Notes under the pieces: generated by a model
Database searches by the model: none
Told to the model about the DNA's origin: nothing
What the model saw: the letters and a program-made list of their open reading frames with translations, nothing else
Assembly (NCBI GenBank): GCA_029936295.1
Contig: JAPYTH010000005.1
Location: forward strand, 1 to 64,000
DNA from: TMED109 sp015660425
Lineage (GTDB): Bacteria > Pseudomonadota > Alphaproteobacteria > TMED109
Direction: 5' to 3'
Length of the DNA: 64,000 nucleotides
Translations under genes and position numbers: made by a program
In this document: piece by piece, positions 46,512-55,634 of the stretch
How positions within the stretch are numbered: position 1 is the first letter of the stretch
Layout: every line of letters starts with the position of its first letter

Positions 46512-48200
46512 CTATATGCTCTTTATATCATTCTGAAAATATTTTATTACAGAAACAAGTGGATTAGCGGCTGCTTGCCCTAACCCGCAAATAGAAGAAT
46601 CTGTCATAACATTTCCAACTTCTGCCAATAATTTTAAGTTCCAGCTGTTTTCATTCATTAATTTTACAGCCATAGTTGTACCATTTCTGCAAGGAGTGCA
46701 TTGACCACAACTTTCATCTTCAAAAAACTTCATTAAATTTATTGCAACATCTTTCATTGGAACTTTATCTGAAATTATTATTACTGCAGCAGACCCAATA
46801 AAACATCCATGCTCTTGAAGGGTATCAAAATCTAGTGGGATATTAGATAACGTTTCTGGAAGAATACCTCCGGAAGCTCCTCCGGGCAGATAAGCTTTAA
46901 GCTTATGCCCTTCTAACATACCTCCACAATATTCATCGATTAATTCTTTTACAGTTATTCCTGCAGGCGCCAACTTTACACCAGGGTTATTTACAAAACC
47001 TGAAACGGAGAATGATCTTAAACCTTTTCTACCATTCCTTCCAAAAGATAAAAACCACTCTGCTCCTTTTTCATAAATCTCTCTAATCCAATAAACAGTT
47101 TCCACATTATGTACTAAAGTAGGCAATCCAAAAACACCATTTTGTGCTACGTAGGGAGGCCTATGTCTTGGAATACCTCTTTTACCTTCAACAGATTCTA
47201 TTAATGCAGATTCTTCTCCACATATATAGGCTCCTGCACCTCTTCTTATTTCAACTAAATCTTCATCAATTAAGCCATTATTTACTAGCTTAACTAACTC
47301 TTTCCTTAATATCTTAATAATACCTGGATACTCATCTCTCATATAAATAAAACATTTATCAGCGGAAACCATATGTGCCGCAATTAATGTGCCTTCTAAA
47401 AATCTATGAGGATCACGATCTAAATAATACTTATCTTTAAAAGTTCCTACTTCCCCTTCATCCCCATTAATACACATCATTCTTGGCCCATTATTAGCTC
47501 TAACAAATTCCCATTTCTTAGCTGCAGGAAATCCTGCTCCACCAAGTCCTCTTAAATTAGAATGAGAAATAACATTACTTAATTGTTCAAAAGTAACTTC
47601 ATTAGATTTAACTTTATTGAATAGTACATAACCACCTTTATCTTTATATTGATTAAAATCAATATAGTCAGTGTTTTTTGGATAAAACTCTTTTTTATCA
47701 ATAACTTTATCAACTTTATCTAAATTGGCGTTATCAACATGGTTATGTTCAATTTCTAAAGCAGGAGCAAAATCACATTTCCCCATACAAGGCGCTTTTA
47801 AAACTCTTATTTTTCCTTTATGTTTACTCCGCAATTTATCATACAAATCATCCCCACCAAATAAACTACAAGTTAAGCTTTCACAAACCCTAATAGTAAT
47901 TTCAGGTAGAGATGCTTCTCCCTCATCTATTATAGTGAAATGTGCATAAAATGTTGCGACTTCGAAGACTTCTGCCATAGAAAGCTTCATAATTTCTGCG
48001 AGAGCTCTTAAGTGTTTAGAATATAAAAATTTATATTTATCTTGTAAAAAATGTAAATATTCAATTAAATGGTCTCTTCTAATATTGTTATATGGAATAA
48101 GTGCCTTAACCTCTTCTAGAGCCAAAAGGTCAACTTGTCTGCCTTTATCAAAAGCAAACTTTTTTCTTCTACCTTCACCTGGTTTAAATTTATTATTCAT
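46512..48200 (-). CDS. fdhB: formate dehydrogenase beta subunit (NuoE-NuoF fusion)
   Basis: 562 aa diaphorase subunit. Residues about 25-150 are a NuoE-like 2Fe-2S thioredoxin fold (VCESLTCSLFGG, then APCMGKCDFAP). The rest is NuoF-like: the FMN/NADH-binding glycine-rich LRGLGGAGFPAAKKWEF, GAGAYICGEESALIESVEGKRG, and the C-terminal 4Fe-4S motif ESCGQCTPCRNG. Fusion of the two modules with no separate gamma gene is like the FDH1 enzyme of Methylobacterium. Confidence 0.95.
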   Translation of the reverse strand: MNNKFKPGEGRRKKFAFDKGRQVDLLALEEVKALIPYNNIRRDHLIEYLHFLQDKYKFLYSKHLRALAEIMKLSMAEVFEVATFYAHFTIIDEGEASLPEITIRVCESLTCSLFGGDDLYDKLRSKHKGKIRVLKAPCMGKCDFAPALEIEHNHVDNANLDKVDKVIDKKEFYPKNTDYIDFNQYKDKGGYVLFNKVKSNEVTFEQLSNVISHSNLRGLGGAGFPAAKKWEFVRANNGPRMMCINGDEGEVGTFKDKYYLDRDPHRFLEGTLIAAHMVSADKCFIYMRDEYPGIIKILRKELVKLVNNGLIDEDLVEIRRGAGAYICGEESALIESVEGKRGIPRHRPPYVAQNGVFGLPTLVHNVETVYWIREIYEKGAEWFLSFGRNGRKGLRSFSVSGFVNNPGVKLAPAGITVKELIDEYCGGMLEGHKLKAYLPGGASGGILPETLSNIPLDFDTLQEHGCFIGSAAVIIISDKVPMKDVAINLMKFFEDESCGQCTPCRNGTTMAVKLMNENSWNLKLLAEVGNVMTDSSICGLGQAAANPLVSVIKYFQNDIKSI

Positions 48201-48226
48201 AATTTTTTTTCTTATTCATTTTTTAT

Positions 48227-48676
48227 TTAATTAGTTAGTAAAGTCTCATCTAGTATAGCACCTTCAAAATTTGCTCCCGTAAGTTTTGCATTCTTTAAAT
48301 TAGCCCCTGTTAAATCAGCCCCACTTAAATTCACATTTTTCATATAGGCACCCTCAAAATTAACACCAGTTAAATTAGCATTACTTAAATTTGCTCCTTT
48401 TAAGTTAACCCGAGCTAAGTTTGAAGCAAGATTATATTTCTCTTTTTTAACTATAGCTAAATTAGCTCCTGAAAAATTTGCGTCAGACAAGTTAGATTGC
48501 TCTAAATCAATACCCTTTAAATCTAAATTACTAAAATTAGCATTTACTAAATCACAATTTTGACATTTTAAATAATTTTTTGCTTTATGGTAATCTTCTT
48601 GATTAAATGCAAAAACAGAAGTTATTGAAATTACAAATATAATTAGTAAAAATTTTATTGTTAAAATATTTTTCAT
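48227..48676 (-). CDS. exported pentapeptide-repeat protein
   Basis: 149 aa. The signal peptide covers about residues 1-22 (ending VFAFNQED). The head is NYLKCQNCDLVNANFSNLD, then A(N/D)LxX repeats run to the C-terminus (GANLSNANLTGVNFEGAYMK and onward). It shares the CxNCDL head with the protein at 37981 but lacks its cysteine tail. It is 26 nt downstream-side of fdhB's start and transcribed towards it, so it may be the first gene of the fdh transcript. Confidence 0.85.
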   Translation of the reverse strand: MKNILTIKFLLIIFVISITSVFAFNQEDYHKAKNYLKCQNCDLVNANFSNLDLKGIDLEQSNLSDANFSGANLAIVKKEKYNLASNLARVNLKGANLSNANLTGVNFEGAYMKNVNLSGADLTGANLKNAKLTGANFEGAILDETLLTN

Positions 48677-48775
48677 AACACCTCTTTAAAATTTAAATTT
48701 TCTATATATCTAATTTATATGGTGTTTATATATTAAATTAGCATATAATTAACTAATTATTTATAAGGATGTAAC

Positions 48776-49552
48776 GTGCTTCAAAAACTTTTTAAAGTAT
48801 TTTTATTTATTACTGTATTTAATTTTCTATTTAATAGCATATATGCAGAGGAAAAAACTTTCAGAGATGGTAAAGAATGGAAAGAATTAAATTTTGGTTT
48901 AATTAAAGCTACTCAAGGAGGAAAACTCGAAAAAGTAAAAGATCTATTAGGTAGAGGCGCAATAGTTAAAACTAAAAATAGATTTGGAAATACAGCACTA
49001 CACTATGCCGCAAGAAATAATCATATAGAAATTTTTAATGTACTAATTAAGGCTGGAGCTCAACATGATTTACCAAGCTTAGCAAATAAAACTCCATTTC
49101 TTGAAGCTTTAATGGCAGGAAATGAAGAAATAGCAAACATATTATTAGATCTAGGCGTTAATGTAAACATAGAAGATAATGATAATATGACTGCAGTTAC
49201 AGCTGCTGCTTATAACGGGCTACACAGTATATGCAAAAAAATAATTAAATATGGGGCTATTATTGATAAGCCTGATATCTCAGGAAAGTCCGGAATCCAT
49301 TACGCAGCTGGTAATGGCTATATTAAAACTCTTAAAGTACTTATAAATGCTGGAGTTAAAATTGATAGAAAAGATGCAAATAATCTTACTCCTTTAATAT
49401 GGGCTAGTGCCTATGGACATAAGGATATTGTTAAATACCTGGTCTCATTAAACGCAAATATAAATCACATAGATAACACAGGAAAATCAGCCGCTGATTA
49501 TGCTTTAATAGCTGGGCATACAGATACTCATAAACTCTTAATTAATAAATAG
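48776..49552 (+). CDS. exported ankyrin-repeat protein
   Basis: 258 aa from GTG 48776, supported by AAGGA 7 nt upstream. The signal peptide covers about residues 1-24 (ending IYA). Ankyrin repeats fill about residues 35-255 (FGNTALHYAARNNHIEIFNV, SGKSGIHYAAGNGYIKTLKV, NLTPLIWASAYGHKDIVKYL). It is divergent from the pentapeptide gene with 99 bp between. It probably binds a periplasmic partner; which one is unknown. Confidence 0.87.
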   Translation: MLQKLFKVFLFITVFNFLFNSIYAEEKTFRDGKEWKELNFGLIKATQGGKLEKVKDLLGRGAIVKTKNRFGNTALHYAARNNHIEIFNVLIKAGAQHDLPSLANKTPFLEALMAGNEEIANILLDLGVNVNIEDNDNMTAVTAAAYNGLHSICKKIIKYGAIIDKPDISGKSGIHYAAGNGYIKTLKVLINAGVKIDRKDANNLTPLIWASAYGHKDIVKYLVSLNANINHIDNTGKSAADYALIAGHTDTHKLLINK

Positions 49553-49553
49553 T

Positions 49554-50129
49554 TTACAAACCTGCTAAATAAGCAGCTAACGCATCAAGATCATCATCCT
49601 TAAAAGATGCAAATAAAGATGATTTTGCCGGAGCATTATTTCTAGATTTAGATTTATAGTCTTTCATTGTCTTTTGTAAATAAATAAAGTTTTGATTTGA
49701 AATTCTTGGTATTTGACTATCTCCCTCAAAACTTCCTCTATGGCACTGAACGCATTGCCCAGCAGCAACAGCTGATTCAGCCTTAGAAATTAAACCTGTA
49801 TCAGTTTTATATCCAATATTAGGCCATGTTTGTTCTGAAAAATATTTTGCAAATCTCTTCATTTGCTTTTTATCATAGCTCGAAGCTATATCATTCATTA
49901 TTTCATTATGTCTCATCCCTGATGATAAATCTTTTAATTGAACATATATGTAATAAAAATGTTGTCCTGCTAAAATGGGTATAGTTTTATCAATTGGCAA
50001 GGCACCCTTTTCGCCATGACAAGATGCACAAAATTCAAGATCTTCTTTAATATCAGAATAATCATCAGCCAAAGATACTGTTATATTAAAAATATAAAAA
50101 ATAAATATTAGTAAACAAAGTCTATTCAT
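49554..50129 (-). CDS. di-haem cytochrome c (c4-like)
   Basis: 191 aa periplasmic electron carrier. The signal peptide covers about residues 1-21. There are two haem-binding motifs: CASCHGEKG (residues about 33-41) and CVQCHRGSF. Methionine-type axial ligand regions are GMRHNEIMNDI and the C-terminal half. It lies 64 bp downstream of the PQQ dehydrogenase gene, after a terminator. A role as electron acceptor for that dehydrogenase is likely, though class IS cytochromes such as XoxG usually have one haem. Confidence 0.87.
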   Translation of the reverse strand: MNRLCLLIFIFYIFNITVSLADDYSDIKEDLEFCASCHGEKGALPIDKTIPILAGQHFYYIYVQLKDLSSGMRHNEIMNDIASSYDKKQMKRFAKYFSEQTWPNIGYKTDTGLISKAESAVAAGQCVQCHRGSFEGDSQIPRISNQNFIYLQKTMKDYKSKSRNNAPAKSSLFASFKDDDLDALAAYLAGL

Positions 50130-50140
50130 AAAAATACCTA

Positions 50141-50174
50141 AAAAAAAAGGGCAACATTATAAAAATGTTGCCCT
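50141..50174 (-). terminator. Rho-independent terminator after the PQQ dehydrogenase gene
   Basis: On the minus strand, an 11-bp stem (AGGGCAACATT with AATGTTGCCCT; 50164-50174 with 50148-50158) is followed directly by TTTTTTTT. This is a textbook terminator 20 nt past the dehydrogenase stop. Confidence 0.9.
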
Positions 50175-50193
50175 AAATTACTAAATAGAAATA

Positions 50194-51753
50194 CTAATCT
50201 AAAGTAAACGCTATAATATTATTACCACGTTTATAATTTAATTGAGCATTTCCACCGGCAGCCACTACTATATATTGTTTACCATTAACTGTATATGAAC
50301 TAGGAGGTGCATTAACACCTGCTCCAGCTTGGAATGACCACATTTGAGAACCATTTTCTGCATCATAAGCAGCAAAAGTTCCGTTACCTTCACCTGCAAA
50401 AACAAGGCCACCAGCAGTAGCTAAAATTCCACCAATCATAGGTTGTTGAGTTTTAACTTTCCATTTAATGCTACCAGTATGATAATCAACAGCAGTAATA
50501 TTACCCCACTGTTCTTCTGATGCTATAACTTTAAATGCACCACCAAGCCATAGCTTACCTCCAGGATATGGAGAAGACTCTACATGATAAGTCATTGGCT
50601 GATGCAAGTTTATAGCAAAAGCTAGACCTAAATTTGGATTAGTAGCTAATGGAGACCATTCTACACCACCATTAGCACCTGGAAGCATACGAGCTCCCTC
50701 GGCTGTAGGAAGAACCCACATATTTTCTTGTGGAACCATTGCTTCAGAAAAACGAATTAAACTACAATCATCAGCATTATGGACATATACATGACCGCTC
50801 TTTCCTCCATGAAGTAGTCCTTTAACCATTTTTCCTTTTTTATTCATTACATCAGTAATAACGACCGGACTCACAGCGTCTAAATCCCAAACATCATGAG
50901 CAATATATTGGAAATGGCAAACATATTCACCCGTACTAAGTTTGACAGATATCACTGAATTTGTATACAAATTGTCACCAGGTCTAATAGATCCATCCAA
51001 GTCAGGAGAAGGATTTCCTGCAACAAAATATATACGATCATTAGCTAAATCAACTGCAGGATTTTGCCATACTCCACCACCAAGAGTTTTATATGGGTCT
51101 CCCAACTCCTTAAGAGCTTTTTTCTCAGCTTTTATATCTCTTAGCATGTCTCGGCCAGTTGCATCATGCGTTGCCCAAACACCAACTGAATTTTCTGGTG
51201 TAGAATGAAAAGTCCATAGTAAATCGCCAGAGGCAGCATCAAAAGCTTTTACAAAGCCTCTAATACCATACTCTCCACCGTTTGTTCCTATAAGTATTTT
51301 TCCATCAACAGCAGTAGGAGCCATAGTCTCTGAATAACCAAGTTCTGGGTCAGCAATTTGTGTTTCCCATTGTACTTCACCAGTTTTAGCATCTAAAGCA
51401 ACAAGCTTAGCATCCAAAGTTCCCAAATACACCATATCACCATATGCTGCTACACCTCTATTATTTGGTCCACAGCAATATGTAGTAATTGGACCCATTT
51501 TATGTTTAAAGTGCCATAATTGNNNNNNNNNNNNNNNNNNNNNNNNNNNNNNNNNNNNNNNNNNNNNNNNNNNNNNNNNNNNNNNNNNNNNNNNNNNNNN
51601 NNNNNNNNNNNNNNNNNNNNNNGCACGATTCAGCATATCCTGAGTAACAGTTTGCATATTACCATATAATGTGTCTGCATTTGCAGACCCATATGAAAAA
51701 ACAAAAGCTACTGCAAGGATAACAAAACGTGACATTAGTTTTGTTAAAATCAT
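50194..51753 (-). CDS. PQQ-dependent alcohol dehydrogenase with lanthanide-type signature (interrupted by assembly gap)
   Basis: Periplasmic quinoprotein with a signal peptide of about 26 residues (ending ANA). Visible features are the vicinal cysteines YCCGPNNRG, the metal-ligand Glu in GGEYGIRGF, the Asn ligand in AGNPSPD, and the catalytic Asp in AHDVWDLDAV. The second Asp two positions later (D-L-D) is the lanthanide-coordinating signature; calcium enzymes have Ala, Ser or Thr there. No haem domain is present. N at 51523-51622 removes about 77 residues by homology. The alcohol substrate is unknown; methanol is possible. Confidence 0.9.
   Translation of the reverse strand: MILTKLMSRFVILAVAFVFSYGSANADTLYGNMQTVTQDMLNRXXXXXXXXXXXXXXXXXXXXXXXXXXXXXXXXXXQLWHFKHKMGPITTYCCGPNNRGVAAYGDMVYLGTLDAKLVALDAKTGEVQWETQIADPELGYSETMAPTAVDGKILIGTNGGEYGIRGFVKAFDAASGDLLWTFHSTPENSVGVWATHDATGRDMLRDIKAEKKALKELGDPYKTLGGGVWQNPAVDLANDRIYFVAGNPSPDLDGSIRPGDNLYTNSVISVKLSTGEYVCHFQYIAHDVWDLDAVSPVVITDVMNKKGKMVKGLLHGGKSGHVYVHNADDCSLIRFSEAMVPQENMWVLPTAEGARMLPGANGGVEWSPLATNPNLGLAFAINLHQPMTYHVESSPYPGGKLWLGGAFKVIASEEQWGNITAVDYHTGSIKWKVKTQQPMIGGILATAGGLVFAGEGNGTFAAYDAENGSQMWSFQAGAGVNAPPSSYTVNGKQYIVVAAGGNAQLNYKRGNNIIAFTLD
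51523..51622. other. assembly gap (100 N) in the PQQ dehydrogenase gene
   Basis: Run of exactly 100 N in the first propeller blades; about 230 bases are expected there from homologues. Confidence 0.95.
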
Positions 51754-51852
51754 GTTCTCTCCCCCCTTTAAGTTAATTGTTTAATATATATATTATTATA
51801 ATTAATGTAGTTTAATAGCATATTAAATCAACTAATTTATTAGGAATAAAAA

Positions 51853-52353
51853 ATGCTATTAGGTCTTGCTGGTTGGAGTGGAAGTGGAAAAACAACATTA
51901 GTGTCAAACTTAATACCTGAGCTCAAAAAAATTAATATTAGTGTTTCTTCTTTAAAACACGCTCATGAAGGGTTTGATGTAGATAAACCTGGAAAAGATT
52001 CTTATGTTCATAGGCAAGCTGGAGCCAAAGAAGTACTTATTTCTTCTAATAAAAGATTTGCACTAATACATGAATATAAGAATGAGGAAATAAGTTTAAA
52101 TTCTCTAATTAAAAAATTATCTCCTGTTGATTTAATATTAATAGAGGGATGGAAAAAAGAAAATATCAAAAAAATAGAAGTATATAGGAAAGAAATCAAT
52201 AAACCCCTCTTAACAAACAATGATAAAAACATTATTGCTATTGCTACAAATGATAAAAGTATTAACATTAATAATATGACAATATTAGATCTTAATAACT
52301 ATGAACAAATTGCTAAATTTATTTACGCATTAATACAAAAAGAAAATAAATAA
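51853..52353 (+). CDS. mobB: molybdopterin-guanine dinucleotide biosynthesis protein MobB
   Basis: 166 aa GTPase-like adapter. The P-loop is GWSGSGKTTLVSNLIPEL (residues 7-24), followed by LKHAHEGFDVDKPGKDSYVHRQAGA, a family hallmark, and LILIEGWKKE. The TAA is directly followed by the ATG of moeA. It is divergent from the PQQ dehydrogenase gene. Confidence 0.93.
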   Translation: MLLGLAGWSGSGKTTLVSNLIPELKKINISVSSLKHAHEGFDVDKPGKDSYVHRQAGAKEVLISSNKRFALIHEYKNEEISLNSLIKKLSPVDLILIEGWKKENIKKIEVYRKEINKPLLTNNDKNIIAIATNDKSININNMTILDLNNYEQIAKFIYALIQKENK

Positions 52354-53604
52354 ATGGTTCAATTAACTCAGGATTGCTATGCTTTTGGTAAAAAATTAGT
52401 CAAACTAGAAAGTGCTCTTAATAAAATTAACAAAAATATTAAGTGCTCACAACCTATAGAAGACATAAGTGTTAAGAATTCACTAAATAGAGTACTTGCT
52501 AATAATGTAATTTCAAAATCAAATATTCCTCCATATTCAAATTCAGCTGTAGATGGATATGCTATACGATACAAGGAATATAGATCTGGTAATAGACTAT
52601 TTACAATAGTTGGAAAATCTACTGCTGGACACCCGTATAATAATAAAGTTAAAAAGCTAGACTCTATAAAAATATTAACTGGTGCTATGTTGCCTTACGG
52701 TTTTGACACAATCATTATGGAAGAGGATTGTATCGTAATAAATAAATGCTTAAAAGTACCTAATAAAATATTAAAATATATGAATTATAGATATTTAGGT
52801 GAAGATATTAAATATAAAACTAAAGTATTTAATATAGGTCATAAGTTGAGACCACAAGATATTGGAGTATTATACTCTTTAGGAATAAAAAATATAAAAA
52901 CTTACGTGCAGCTAAAGGTTTGCGTTTTTTCTTGCGGTGATGAGCTTACGAATTTAGAACAGACATTAAAAAAAGGGCATATATATGATTCAAACAGGTC
53001 TATGCTTATAAATTTTTTATCTAAACTTGGATGCAAAGTTAAGGATTTAGGAATATTAAAAGATGATAAAAGAGTTATTATAAAAAAATTAAATAATGCC
53101 GCTAAAAATAGCGACTTTATTATTACCAGTGGTGGTATGTCTCTCGGTGAGGAAGATCATATTAAGCCATTAATTGCAGATAAAGGAAAAATTCATGTTT
53201 GGAGGTTAGCAATAAAGCCAGGACGACCAGTAGGCTTTGGAAATTATAATAAAATACCTATACTTGGCTTACCAGGAAACCCAGCTGCTGCCTTTGTAAC
53301 ATTTTTAATGATTGGCATACCTATTTTAAAAAAAATATCAGGACAAGCTACGATAAAGAACAATTATATTCCAATAAATGTTAACTTTACGCACAGAAAA
53401 AAAACTGGCAGAAAAGAATTTTTAAGGGTCCAACTTGCCCATAAAGGTAGCAAACTAATCTTGAATAAATTTCATAAAGAAGGGGCGGGAATTCTTAGCT
53501 CTGCATCTTGGGCTACAGGTCTTGGAATAATTGAAGATAATATTGAAAATATAAAACTTAATGATAAAATAAATTATATTTCCTTAAATGAGTTACTTAG
53601 TTAA
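52354..53604 (+). CDS. moeA: molybdopterin molybdenumtransferase MoeA
   Basis: 416 aa; inserts molybdate into adenylated molybdopterin. It has PPYSNSAVDGYAIR near residue 60, GAMLPYGFDTIIMEED, the MoCF-binding domain TSGGMSLGEEDHI with SCGDEL, and the GLPGNPAAAFVTF substrate segment. It completes, with MobA, MobB and FdhD, the cofactor gene set around the formate dehydrogenase. Confidence 0.94.
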   Translation: MVQLTQDCYAFGKKLVKLESALNKINKNIKCSQPIEDISVKNSLNRVLANNVISKSNIPPYSNSAVDGYAIRYKEYRSGNRLFTIVGKSTAGHPYNNKVKKLDSIKILTGAMLPYGFDTIIMEEDCIVINKCLKVPNKILKYMNYRYLGEDIKYKTKVFNIGHKLRPQDIGVLYSLGIKNIKTYVQLKVCVFSCGDELTNLEQTLKKGHIYDSNRSMLINFLSKLGCKVKDLGILKDDKRVIIKKLNNAAKNSDFIITSGGMSLGEEDHIKPLIADKGKIHVWRLAIKPGRPVGFGNYNKIPILGLPGNPAAAFVTFLMIGIPILKKISGQATIKNNYIPINVNFTHRKKTGRKEFLRVQLAHKGSKLILNKFHKEGAGILSSASWATGLGIIEDNIENIKLNDKINYISLNELLS

Positions 53605-53605
53605 A

Positions 53606-53830
53606 ATGACAACACAAAACGTAAAAATTGATCTTTTAGGACTTAAATGTCCTCTTCCTGTATTAAAAGCAAATCGGCTTATAAAACAATATCAAAAAGG
53701 AGATATATTAGAATTTATTGTTAATGACATTGCTGCACCGAATGATTTCAAGATATATTGTGAAACAAAAGGTTATGAATTAATCTCAATTAACGAAAGT
53801 AGTAATATAACAATTAGAATTAAAATTTAG
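53606..53830 (+). CDS. TusA/SirA-family sulfurtransferase-like protein
   Basis: 74 aa from ATG 53606; an earlier ATG at 53588 overlaps moeA but adds residues outside the family. It has the N-terminal CPLPVLKANRLI motif with the persulfide cysteine and the usual beta-alpha-beta fold (IEFIV-type strand, then FKIYCETKGYEL). TusA proteins relay sulfur to tRNA thiolation and to molybdenum cofactor enzymes. Coupling to moeA favours the latter. Confidence 0.87.
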   Translation: MTTQNVKIDLLGLKCPLPVLKANRLIKQYQKGDILEFIVNDIAAPNDFKIYCETKGYELISINESSNITIRIKI

Positions 53831-54696
53831 TTAAAAACAATAGTTTTATGTTTATTAAGGAGAACTCTTCTTTCTAAATAGTATTTGACAGCCCTAAATA
53901 ATACTATTCTCTCAATATCTCTTCCTGCTGCAATCATATCAGCAGGTGAGGTAATATGGGTTACCCTTGCAACATCTTGTTCTATAATAGGACCTTCATC
54001 TAAATCTGAAGTAACAAAATGTGCAGTTGCACCAATCAGCTTAACTCCCATTTTATACGCTTGTTTATAAGGAGATGCCCCCTTAAATGAGGGAAGAAAA
54101 GAATGATGAATATTGATAATTTTAGCATTATATTTTTCAGAAATTTCTTTACTTAAGATTTGCATATACCGCGCTAATACAATTACTTCAGCATTATACT
54201 TATAAATTAATTTTTCTAAGGCTTTTTCTGCAATTTTTTTGTTATCTTTATTAACAGAAATATAATGAAACGGAACATTATAGTTTTTAGCTAAATTTGC
54301 GACATCGTTATGGTTTGAAATTATAGCTACTATTTCCACCCTTAATTCTTTAGTTTTTACTCTATATAAAAGGTCCATTAAACAATGGTCAAATTTTGAT
54401 ACCATAATTATAATTTTTGGAATAACCTCTGAACTATAGATATTAAAATCCATATTTCTTTTGAATGCTATATTTTTAAATAAGTCTCTAATTCTACTAA
54501 TATCAACTTTATTATTATTAATAGATAAAACTTTCATCCTCATAAAAAAAATATTTGTTTCTGCATCCCCAAACTGATTAGATTCTTTTATAGTAAGGCC
54601 TTGCTCAGACATAAAACTAGCCACCTCTGCAACTATACCAAAAGTATCTGGGCAAGATAATGTTAATATAAATTCTAATTTATCTTTATTGTTCAT
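53827..54696 (-). CDS. purU: formyltetrahydrofolate deformylase PurU
   Basis: 289 aa; hydrolyses 10-formyl-THF to formate and THF. It has an N-terminal ACT domain (about residues 6-85) and a C-terminal formyltransferase domain. Catalytic residues lie in IINIHHSFLPSFKGASPY and ATAHFVTSDLDEGPIIEQ (Asn/His/Asp). It converges on the TusA-like gene with a 4-bp overlap. In this neighbourhood its formate would go to the formate dehydrogenase. Confidence 0.94.
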   Translation of the reverse strand: MNNKDKLEFILTLSCPDTFGIVAEVASFMSEQGLTIKESNQFGDAETNIFFMRMKVLSINNNKVDISRIRDLFKNIAFKRNMDFNIYSSEVIPKIIIMVSKFDHCLMDLLYRVKTKELRVEIVAIISNHNDVANLAKNYNVPFHYISVNKDNKKIAEKALEKLIYKYNAEVIVLARYMQILSKEISEKYNAKIINIHHSFLPSFKGASPYKQAYKMGVKLIGATAHFVTSDLDEGPIIEQDVARVTHITSPADMIAAGRDIERIVLFRAVKYYLERRVLLNKHKTIVFN

Positions 54697-54782
54697 TTAA
54701 ATTCCAAAATATGAAATAATAACATATTATTTCTTCATAACTAAGAATTTATAAAAAAACAATAAAAAGATCTGGATTTAAA

Positions 54783-55634
54783 TTGAATCAGTGGAAAAAG
54801 TTATCATTAGAAGAAAAAGAGTTATTTCTAAATCCTAAAAAGAATGTTATAGAGCACCCTAAACTTCAAGCTATTGCAACTTCTTCTGCAAAAAAATTTA
54901 GAGATGATCATTTTAATAAATATTTAGATGTATCCTATGGAAATAGACCAAACCAAAAATTAGACATATTTTTACCTAAAAATATAGGTAATAATCCTGT
55001 ACAATTATATTTTCATGGTGGTTATTGGGTAGCTAGAGATAAATTTGATCATTCACACATAGCAGAACCTGCTATAATTAATAACATTATACATATTTCT
55101 GTTAATTATGACTTATGCCCGAATGTAAAACTAAATGTTATTGTTGAAGAAACATATGAATGTGTAGAGTGGGTTATAAAAAATATTAAAGACTATGGAG
55201 GCAATCCTTTTAATATAAACCTAGTTGGGCATTCTGCTGGGGCACATTTAGTAGCAATGGCACTTACAAAAAATTATAGTTTAAATTCTTTTGTAAATTC
55301 AGCGGTATTAATAAGTGGTATTTATCAACCACAAATAACTAAATATATATCAATTAATAATATAATCAATATTGATGATAATACTATAAAATTAACTGAT
55401 GTTTATAGAAGGTTTATTGTGCAAAATACCAATATGTTAATTGTTGTTGGAGATGAGGAACCTACACCTTGGAAAAATTTATCTAAAGATTTTGGTGAAT
55501 GGCTAAACACAAATCTAATACCATTCGAATTCTATAACGCTGTACGTTTAAATCATTTTACTATAGTAAAAGCACTTTCAGAATATAAAAGTGAGTTATC
55601 AAAGAAAGTAATAAAAATGTCTGCAAAAGCATGA
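54783..55634 (+). CDS. alpha/beta hydrolase (esterase/kynurenine-formamidase-like) coupled to lar genes
   Basis: 283 aa, apparent TTG start at 54783 (NQWKKLSLEEKELFLNP); the next Met is far inside, so TTG is the best choice. The oxyanion motif is FHGGYWVARDK and the nucleophile elbow is GHSAGAHLVAMAL. The late His is probably in RLNHFTIVKAL. Its TGA overlaps the larC ATG (ATGA), so it is cotranslated with the Lar cofactor genes. It may produce the substrate of the LarA-like enzyme from an ester or amide (inference). Confidence 0.83.
   Translation: MNQWKKLSLEEKELFLNPKKNVIEHPKLQAIATSSAKKFRDDHFNKYLDVSYGNRPNQKLDIFLPKNIGNNPVQLYFHGGYWVARDKFDHSHIAEPAIINNIIHISVNYDLCPNVKLNVIVEETYECVEWVIKNIKDYGGNPFNINLVGHSAGAHLVAMALTKNYSLNSFVNSAVLISGIYQPQITKYISINNIINIDDNTIKLTDVYRRFIVQNTNMLIVVGDEEPTPWKNLSKDFGEWLNTNLIPFEFYNAVRLNHFTIVKALSEYKSELSKKVIKMSAKA

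Noticed and set aside
53588..53605. Earlier ATG for the TusA-like protein
   Set aside because: It adds six residues read from the moeA 3' end that do not belong to the family; ATG 53606 is better.
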